Shown one piece after another: positions 1 through 7,300 of a DNA stretch of 12,952 nucleotides. The notes beneath the pieces were generated by a model. The model did not search any database. It was given only the letters and a program-made list of their open reading frames with translations, and was not told the DNA's origin. The stretch's first letter is position 1. Each line of letters starts with the position of its first letter. Both the position numbers and the translations under genes were made by a program. The stretch is from Chlamydomonas sphaeroides (taxonomy: Eukaryota; Chlorophyta; Chlorophyceae; Chlamydomonadales; Chlamydomonadaceae). The stretch covers positions 578-13,529 of the forward strand of contig BDDC01002378.1 in the NCBI GenBank assembly GCA_001662425.1. The letters run 5' to 3'.

Positions 1-586
1 ACCTTCCCATCCCCACCTCCCGCACGGCATATACGGCCAACAAGCATGTGCGCGGTGTCCCCATCCCAGGAGGGCGGGGCAGGGACCCCGTCTGGAGACG
101 GATCAGGGACAGTCCAGGGACTTTCACAACTCGATGGCGAGGACGCCCGCTTAACCATTGATTGAGACCCATATACACCATATACTCGATACACCATGCA
201 CCCATACGCGCTGTACCAGGCTCTCCCGAGGCCGGAACTTTGCCCCGCTGTTGTCATCGACGCTATATGGTGGAGAACTGGCGCTCTGGAGGTGCGCCGG
301 GCCAGGCTGGCTTGGGCTGTGCACCATGCGAGTGCATTGCCCAGTGGCGAGGCCGCGGGCGTTCGGGCGGTTACTGTCCAATCGCGAGGCATATTTCATG
401 GTTTGGCTGCCACGCAAGGCGGCTGCGAGGCTTGAGCACACACTGAACGTGACATACACACCTGAGTCGCGTCCCGCTTAGCCTCGCGACCCATCCTCGC
501 TGATTTCCAGGCGCTCCTGCCGCCGGGACCGCAGCAAGGCAGTCGCAAGCTCCTGTACGCTCCTCTTCGTGATAGTAGCGACGACA
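1..586. other. Upstream region without a convincing gene
   Basis: No open frame here shows the strong G/C-ending codon use of the real exons further on. Two overlapping + strand frames at about 158-481 give protein-like stretches, but they compete with each other and neither has clear codon bias, so I do not call them. A locally AT-richer patch at about 150-200, with repeated CATATAC-type words, could belong to a promoter. A good pyrimidine-rich acceptor ends at 510 (TTTCCAG), so a 5' untranslated exon of the next gene could run from 511 to its ATG at 587. All of this is inference. Confidence 0.35.
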
Positions 587-1243
587 ATGGCTCGCGCCAC
601 GCTCGTGAGTGCCTGGACGAGGATCGATGGCGTGCCAGGATAGCGTGCCAGGATGGCTGGGGGCCCGCAGCGCGTTCCACGGCTGCCCTGACATAACGAG
701 AGCACTTGCAGAGGTCGGAGAACGCTGCGGATGGGGGGGCAAAAGCGTCGCCCACCCTTGCTGCCCCGACATTCTTGCTGCCCACCCTTGCTGCCCTCGC
801 TGCCCCGCCAACAGGTTTTCAAGGGCGTCCACGAGGCCCTCACCCCTCACCTGAAGAAGCTCCGCCAGGCGGCGCTCTATACCGCCCGCCTTGCCACGGT
901 GATGAAGTGCCGCCTGGAGGAGCGCAAGGGCAGGGTGGCCTGGGTCTCCTTCCTCTCTGTCGTGTGGCACGGCAGGTCGTATGGTGTGATGCGCCAGAAC
1001 TACCTGGCCGCCAACTTCCTGGTTAAGGTCGGCTGCGTGCGGGTGGCCTACCGGCGGCCGCAGGGCCAGCGGTCGAGCCTGGAATCGTCCGCCATGATGG
1101 ACTACGCCCTTGCCCCCATTACGGCCCGCGGGCCCCCACGTGGCTGGGCGTGCAAGAAGTACGTCTTCTTCACGCCCAACCTGATCACGCGGAAGCAGCG
1201 CAAGATGCTGCAGGCCCTGGCGGGCGAGCCGCTGGTGCCCTAA
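587..1243 (+). CDS. Unrecognised small basic protein, two exons (about 148 aa)
   Basis: I do not recognise this protein. Exon 2 (815-1243, ending TAA) is the firm part: nearly every codon ends in G or C and it follows a clean ACAG acceptor. It encodes about 142 residues rich in Arg, Lys and aromatic residues, including ALYTARLATVMKCRLEER, VAWVSFLSVVWHG and KYVFFTPNLITRKQRKML, with no long membrane segment. I propose exon 1 at 587-604 (ATG plus five codons, MARATL). The ATG sits in a favourable ACAATGG context and ends at a textbook donor, C|GTGAGT. Both junctions are phase 0, so the join keeps frame; intron 605-814 is 210 bases. Six coding codons on exon 1 is short, so a different or additional upstream exon is possible. 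A strong donor-like AAAG|GTGAGC lies two bases after the stop. That leaves open a 3' UTR intron, or that this exon and the following gene were once, or are, one transcript. Confidence 0.6.
751..796 (+). repeat. Direct repeat in the intron of the small basic gene
   Basis: The 16-mer CCCACCCTTGCTGCCC occurs at 751-766 and 781-796, exactly 30 bases apart, with further CTTGCTGCC-like words between and after. It forms the pyrimidine-rich 3' end of the intron before the acceptor at 814. Confidence 0.8.
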
Positions 1244-1420
1244 AGGTGAGCAGCGAGCTGTTGTAGATGAGTGCGGGACTTGGTAACGAATTGCAACCAT
1301 TGCAGCACGCAGTTGCACAGAAATATTGCCGAAGTGATAGTAGGACCTCACGATTGCAGCGCTCGTTTGCATACAAGCTGACGGGCTGGCGGCGAGTTGC
1401 AAGCACCATGGCACGAACAC
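1244..1420. other. Spacer between the two unrecognised genes
   Basis: Begins with the donor-like AAAGGTGAGC right after the upstream stop codon. The rest is less GC-rich than the neighbouring exons and shows no coding bias on either strand. It could be 3' UTR, a 3' UTR intron, and/or the promoter of the next gene. No polyadenylation signal of the green-algal TGTAA type was seen here. Confidence 0.4.
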
Positions 1421-3171
1421 ATGGACAGCTCTCGACAGCAACAGCCCCGCTGCAGCTGCACCTTCTCCTGGCCCCTGAGCAGCTTCCCCCAACTCTTCTG
1501 CCATCCCACAGAAGTTCAACCCAATGCGCCTGATAAGCTTCTGCCTGCTACCATCAAGGTCGGCGTGTCATCACGTATGCATCGCCACAGCGGCCGTTCT
1601 GCCGCATGCGGCAGCACGTTGACACGGGACATGGCTTGCAGCAGAGGTGCGCTCTGATGGTACGAGGGACACACAGCTGGCGACGTGCCGGCTCGAGGCG
1701 TTTCTTTCGTTGTCGCCTGGCAGGACGTGCCTGGCGTGCTCTCTGGCTTCGTTCCTGGAGCGCCGTGCGGAAAGCAAGCTGCTGCTGAACCTCGCAACGA
1801 CGGCCTGCGCCTTGGTGAGCGCTTGGCGTCAGCACGCCTCATCCCTACTGTCTTGTGCTGGCTGCCACGTGTCAACGCCTGTGTGTGCAGGTCAGCGGCG
1901 TGCCGCTCGAGCAGCTCAACGGCGCCACCGAGGACACGCTGCGGCGCCACCAGTTCAGCCTGGCCGGAATGACCGAGCTGTACGGCATGTCCCTTGACGC
2001 ACTCGAGCACATACCGCCCTCCTACCTCAGCATCCCAAAACGACGTAAGCGCCGCATACCCAGCCACCACGACCTCGCCCCATCCCCGCACATGTCCATC
2101 CGCCTTGACGTCAAACCCCTGGCGCGCGTGCTCCCGCCTGGGGTCCGCGCAGAGCGGCGCAAGCCAAGGCCGGCCGCCACGGCGTGCGCCTCGGCGCCGC
2201 TGCCGCCCAGCGATGGCGGCCCCGACCGGCCCAGCCCCGCCTTTGTGCAGCTAGACAGCCTGGCGGCCATCGTGGACGGCATCCTGGACGTGGGCCAGCT
2301 GGCGTGGGACATGGCGCACACGCTGGGGCAGGCGGACCAGGCGAATCAGGCGGCGGAGGCGGGCTTCCCGGCCGCAGGGTGCGGCCTGCGCAGGGGCCAG
2401 CTGGGTGTGGGCAAGGCAGGCGGCGGCCGGCTGCAATCGCCCGGCCGATCAAGCAACATGCCACCACCAGTATTTGCCGCCCCGGGGGTCGCCTGATGCG
2501 CAGGCGGGGCGCGCCGTACTGGATGCTTTCCTCGTGCGCGTGCGCCTAGACCAGGGCCTGGACCAGGGGGGCGGCCAGGACAAGGACGAGGTGAGGGAGG
2601 GGGCTCGGTAAGGCGGGCTGCGCAATCACGCAAGCGGCACAGCGCAGGCGCCCCAACGTCGCGGCCGCCGCTATCACTCCCCTTCGTACGGACCCCGTTC
2701 CACAGACGGTCACGTCGATGGCCTGCAAGCGCTTCGGCCCGGACAGCCCCGTCGCCCGCGCCGCGGTGGTGGTGGAACAGGTGATGAGCCGCTGGGCGCC
2801 GCCGCCAGCTCTCTGGTGCAGCTTTGACGCGCACGGCGCTTGCGGCATGCCATTGCCCGAGCCCCCGGCATGATGGAACACCACCGCCTGAGCGAGAGCG
2901 CCTGGCACTACGCGGTGCCCCAGCCGCGCCCTTACTGAGTGCATGTGCGCACGCCTTGCCGCTGCCCCGCCGCCCCCAGTACGCGGCCCGCGTTGACGCG
3001 CTCAGGGGACGCCACGCCGGCACCCGCTTCGGCGCCAGGAACGGGGCGGCGGCGAGGAGCCTGGACCACCTGGCGACAGTCGACACGTGGGCGCTGGCTG
3101 AGCTGCACCTGGCGGCGCTGGACGCATCCACCGTGTACCGGCGGCATACGGCGCAGCTGATGCGCAGCTGA
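1421..3171 (+). CDS. Unrecognised protein with a nuclear-localisation-type motif, about 6 exons
   Basis: I do not recognise the family. Proposed exons: 1421-1558 (uncertain), 1677-1814, 1891-2406, 2504-2590, 2706-2780 and 2980-3171 (stop TGA). All junctions are phase 0, giving about 381 residues. Exons from 1677 onward have strong G/C-ending codon use. Supporting sites include TTG|GTGAGC at 1815, GTGTGCAG ending 1890, GAG|GTGAGG at 2591, CAG|GTGATG at 2781 and CCCCCAG ending 2979. The donor at 2407 (GGT|GTGGGC) is weak; reading on instead gives a stop at 2494-2496 and a shorter protein. The exon 3 product carries PLEQLNGATEDTLRRHQF and then PKRRKRR, a classic basic nuclear-import-type cluster; a Pro/Ala-rich linker and a helical-looking segment LDSLAAIVDGILDVGQLAWD follow. 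The last exon ends DTWALAELHLAALDAS plus a basic tail. The 5' end is the weak point: exon 1 lacks clear bias, the acceptor at 1676 has a poor pyrimidine tract, and an alternative small exon at 1512-1558 reads KFNPMRLISFCLLPS but does not match phase with the next exon. Confidence 0.5.
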
Positions 3172-4308
3172 CGTGCAGCGCAGGCCAGGGCACAGCCGAG
3201 GGAGGCGGTGCGCCGGGAGGGGGCCGGCGCCGCTAGGCCCAGCAGTCCGTGGTCGAGGTTGGACGGAGCGCTGGCCGGGCTGGCGGCGCTGCGAGAGGCG
3301 CCGCAGTGTGCCTGCCAGCGGCTGGGGTGCTGCGCTGCGTCTTCCTGGGGGGGGGGGGGCTTGCTTGAGCGCTGGGGTTGCCACACGCTGAGTACTTGAG
3401 CCCAGCGCCTTTCTGTATATGTCTATATAGCGCCGCACGTATGTAGTCGTTATGTAGTCGTTTGCATGTACAGGGGTATGCACTTCCGCGTGTAGGCTTT
3501 CGGCTTGAGGAGCAGGGCGCGGGGGTTTAAGGCCAGTTTCCGGATCCCGGCACCCCCGGCGCAGTCCATCGTAGAGCCTTTCCCTGGTGCAGCCGACCGC
3601 TGCTGGCTGGGGCCGGCGAGCGCGATGACGAGGGGCTCGAGGGTATCGTGTATGCCGTGTAGTGGGCAGGACTACCGGCTTTGCGAGGCTTGGCGGACAC
3701 ACGACAGTCACGACGGTATGGACATCGTGACCCCATACGGGGGCGGTGGTGGTCGGCTGCAGTTTGCCAGAAGCCCAGAGCCTTGCTGACTAGCGGTGCC
3801 TGGAGCGGGTGCAGCGAGCTGTGAACTGTGCGCTGTGGGCTGTGTCAGGCGTTGGCTGATGGCGACATGGCATGCAGCGAGGTTCGATGGCGGTATGCAC
3901 GCGACTCCGGCCAGGTCCCCAGGTCTGTGCGACCGTGCGCTGGATAAGCAAACCAGAGCACATGCGCAGTGACTGCACGGGTTGAGCTTGTCCAGGAATT
4001 CACCCCCCATCGGCACTTGTGTGGTCGAGGTCGAGTATGGGATTGCCCCCCGCCCCGTTGCAATGAGTCTGCATGGCATGGAAGCTGGGGAATTGTCACG
4101 CGACGAAGCCACAGCCGGCGTGAGCAGGTGACGACGCCGAGACACAACCCTTGCAAAATAGCCTGCCCAGCCGTACGGCGCCGTCACGGCACGTACCCTG
4201 ACCCCATAGGGATGCGGTCCCGCCTTGCCACCCACACCTCACGCTAGCCATGCCCACACCCCATGCATCAACTTGCTTAGCCGCTAGCCGCCTGTGTTAG
4301 GGGCCCGC
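3172..4308. other. Intergenic region before VPS41
   Basis: No exon-like stretch with G/C-ending codons on either strand; the longer open frames, including a reverse one at 3708-4235, look like chance. It contains a run of 13 G at 3347-3359, a TGTA-rich patch at about 3410-3475, and two similar short words TGACCCCATACGGG (3728-3741) and TGACCCCATAGGG (4199-4211). No TATA box is obvious before the VPS41 start. The 5' UTR probably lies within the last 100-200 bases, where GCTAGCC occurs twice (about 4244 and 4283). Confidence 0.5.
3440..3461 (+). repeat. Tandem 11-mer in a possible 3' end region
   Basis: TATGTAGTCGT is repeated exactly twice, head to tail, inside the only AT-richer island of the intergenic stretch. 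The island also holds TGTATATGTCTATATAG and TGCATGTACA. Sitting about 270 bases after the stop at 3171, it may be part of the 3' UTR or polyadenylation region of the preceding gene. The exact TGTAA signal used by many green algae is absent, so this role is a guess. Confidence 0.35.
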
Positions 4309-7300
4309 ATGGCCACGATGGCCGACGAGCCGGAGCCGCAGCTCAAGTATGAGCTGCTGGGTGGCGATGTGCGCGACATCCTCAGCAAGGAGCGCATCAG
4401 CTGCATGGCGTTGTCGGAAAAGATAGTTGCGCTGGGCACCGAGCAGGGCCGGGTGCATGTGCTTGACTACTCAGGCAACCAGGCAAGCTATAGCAGCATA
4501 GCAGCTACATGCGAGATGGGCGCAACTTGCAGCGTTGCAGCCATGGTATTTTCAGCTGTCGGCCTAGGGCTTGTCGCGACGATGCAAGTGGTCGCGATAA
4601 CCGGGCGCTGGTCGTTGACCTGTAATCGTGGGTGATGATGGTACAGGTTCGGCTGCTGCCGGTGCACAAGGCACGCGTCAACGACATCTCCTTTGACAAG
4701 GAGGCCGAGCACATTGCCAGCGCCTCAAACGACTGCAGCATCGTGGTGGGGTGGGAACTTGGGCCCCATACGTTGGGCGCGGGGGAGGGGAAAGGTGGAC
4801 AAGGAGACGCGGCGGCGGGCCGGGGCAGCCCCTCGTCCCGCCTACACGCCCGCCCCTTGCCCGCGCATGCTACCCCATCCTCGCCCTCGACACGCCCTTT
4901 CCCCGCCCCCTCTTTTCCCCCTCGAACGCAGGTGGCCAACCTGTACACGGACCAGGTCACGCGCCACGAGTTCCGCTCGCCCGTCAAGGTGCGCTCCTCC
5001 TCATGGCCCTCAAGCCCTGCCCACGCCCGTGCCTGGGAGGGGGCGATCACTCACCAACATGCGTACCACGCTCCTTCCCCTGGCCCTTCCCCTGCTCCCC
5101 TCCCCGCGCAGGCCGTGGCCATCGACCCCCGCCCGCCCCCCGCAGCCTCCCGCCGGCCCTGGCGCGACCTGGTCACAGGCAGCGCCGCCGGCGAGGTGGC
5201 CCTCCACACGCAGGCGAGGCAGCAGCATCCTCATCCTCAGCAGCCGGCGTTCATGTGATGCAATTGGTCCCGTGTGTCTCTCTAGCTGTGTGACGCACGT
5301 GTCCTTTGTGTGACTATGAGGCGGGCACATGGGCGATGTGCGCCCGGCACGCGCAGGCGAGGCCCGGTGACGGCGATGGACCCTGCCGGCACGAGCAGCG
5401 GTTGCGGGCGGGTGGCTGGGGGGGCTGTGGCTGGGGGGGCTGTGGCTGGGGGGGCTGTGGCTGGGGGGGCTGTGGCTGGGGGGGCTGTGCAGGGCCCCGC
5501 GCCCGCCCGGCGGCGGGCCAGGGCCGGCCCTCAAGCAAGGACAGCCTGCTGGCACCAACACGCGCCCTAGGTCCCCGCACGCGCCCTAGGTCCCCGCACG
5601 CCCCACGGCCCCCGCACGCCATCGCGCCCTCTGCCCTCTCCCCCTTCCTCCAGGGCTGGCTGGGCCGCACCGACACGCCCCTGGCCGCGGCGTCCTCGCG
5701 GGACGTGGCGGCGGGCGGCGTGCTGGCGCTGCGCTGGAGCGAGGGCCTGGTGGCCTGGGCCTTTGACTCGTGCGTCACGGTGGGTGGAAGAGGGGCGGTG
5801 GCTGACAGCGGCATGGGAGGGCTGGAGTGCGCGCCGCTGGGAAGCACATGGCATGCGCGGCAAGGGCTGGCGTGTGGCGCTGTGAGGAGGCTGTCCGCTC
5901 CAACTGGTTTGGGTTTTTGCCGTACTGCCGCCCGATGTACGGCGCAGATCTACGACACCGCCAGCCAGCAGATCGTCCGCACGCTGCGGCGGTACGACAA
6001 TCCCGCGCCGGGCCGGCCGCCGGCCTCGGCCAGGGCCTCCGCCTCCTCCGCGTCCGCCTCCTCCGCCACCGCCTCCACCGCCTCTGGCACCGCCCCATCC
6101 CCGCTAGCCCCCCTCAAGCGCTGCTGCCTGCTGTTTGCGCCCGACTCGCACCTGTACGTCGCCTGGCCCGACACAGTCCTGGTACGTACGACACGCGTAC
6201 GACAGGGCGGGCGGTACGGGTTTCTGGGACTGCGTTCTGCACGGCCCGCTGCCGCTATCAGCAGGCAGCAGGTGCAGCCGCCAAGAGGCGGCCTCCGCTG
6301 CTGCCGCGCTCCGCCCTCGCCGCATCCCCTTCCTCATATTCCCACCTCCCCGCATCCCCTGCTCGCCCGCCTACCAGGTCGTCCGCCTCTCCTCCTACGC
6401 CAACAACGTGGGCTGGCTGGCGCCGCAGGTGGGAGGGGCCTCGCCCGCTCGTGTGTTGGGGTTGCGGCGGGGTGGTGGCGGGTCGGGTTCATGCCATAAT
6501 GGCCGCGTGGGCTGGCGGGCGCCGCACGCGGGTCTCCCTGGCCCGCTTTGTGGCGGAGGGCGGGCGCGGTGCAGTGGCGGTGTCGGCGCATGCCTTTTGC
6601 CTGTGTGGGTATGTGTAGGCCGGCACGTCGGTATGGTCGCGTGGGCTGCCTGGCGCCGCAGGCGGGCGGGGCCTGGGGCCTGGCCCGCGGTCACGGATGT
6701 GCGGCATATGGCAGCACGCTGTGCAGTTTCGTGTCGAAATCTACATCTCGCTGACTGCACCACCGCTGCACACGCCCGGCTGGCTGGCGCCGCAGGCCGA
6801 GCTGCTGGCGCGCATGCGGAGCGACGAGGCGGTGCTGGTGGGGCCGGACAGGGCAGGCGAGGGGGAGGGGGAAGGGCAGCCAGGGTACGTGCCGGCCGCC
6901 ACGGGGCCGGGCTTGGGGGAGGGCTCTGAATAGGGATCCACGAGGCGGTGCCTGTGTGGGGAGGGGGGGCAGGGGCGAAACGTGGGGTAGGGTACGTGCC
7001 AGCCCGCTACGACCCACGCGCCCTTACCATGCCCTGCCTCTGCAGGGCGTGTCACCGTACGGCAATGACGACGTTGCCGTACTGGTGTACCCCAACGGTA
7101 TCGTACGGCCCAAGGCGGCGGCGGCGGCGGCCCCAGCTAGCGCCGCCGCGCCGCAGCATCCGGCGGCCATTGCTGTGGGCTCGGGGTCCGGCCTGGTGGC
7201 GGCGGAGGCGGAGGCGGACGCCGCTGGCGCAGCGGCGGCGGAGGCGCCAGCGGGGGCCGATGCGGAGGCGGCGGAGCCTCCGCCCGACCCATTGGCGCCG

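Larger units (their letters stand above)
5214..5653 (+). other. VPS41 intron 4, probable GC-AG type
   Basis: Exon 4 appears to end at ACGCAG|GCGAGG, and the next exon starts after TCCTCCAG at 5653. This keeps the propeller strand EVALHTQ before GWLGRTD, as in other VPS41 proteins. A GT alternative, GAG|GTGGCC at 5196, is also in frame but would drop six residues. The intron is one of the longest in the gene because it holds two tandem repeats. Confidence 0.6.

Noticed and set aside
1241..1243. Reassigned stop codon (TAA as Gln, as in some ulvophyte algae)
   Set aside because: None of the 23 VPS41 exons contains an in-frame TAA or TAG, so there is no support for a variant code.
371..1519. Long reverse-strand open frame overlapping the small basic gene
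   Set aside because: It is the antisense shadow of exon 815-1243, where G/C-ending codons suppress stops on the other strand. It also runs across intron sequence and has no recognisable domain.
2809..2979. Extra exon of the NLS gene containing MMEHHRLSESAWHYA
   Set aside because: The segment looks protein-like, but no acceptor gives a phase-compatible join (the one ending at 2821 reads straight into TGA), so it is left in the intron.
2346..3386. Long reverse-strand open frame opposite the NLS-containing gene
   Set aside because: The + strand has consistent exon phases and splice sites. The reverse product is Pro/Arg/Ala-rich, as expected from GC-rich antisense reading.
3708..4235. Reverse-strand frame of about 175 codons in the intergenic region
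   Set aside because: No codon bias, no conserved-looking blocks and a composition like random GC-rich DNA.
5414..5488. CRISPR-like or centromeric array
   Set aside because: Units are 15 bp, directly abutting, without spacers, and lie inside an intron. This is an ordinary minisatellite.
5306..6499. Single long + frame through VPS41 exons 5 and 6 and introns 4 to 7
   Set aside because: It runs through the G-rich minisatellite and introns. Only the parts at 5654-5779, 5948-6181 and 6378-6428 match the VPS41 family, and they are joined by good splice sites.
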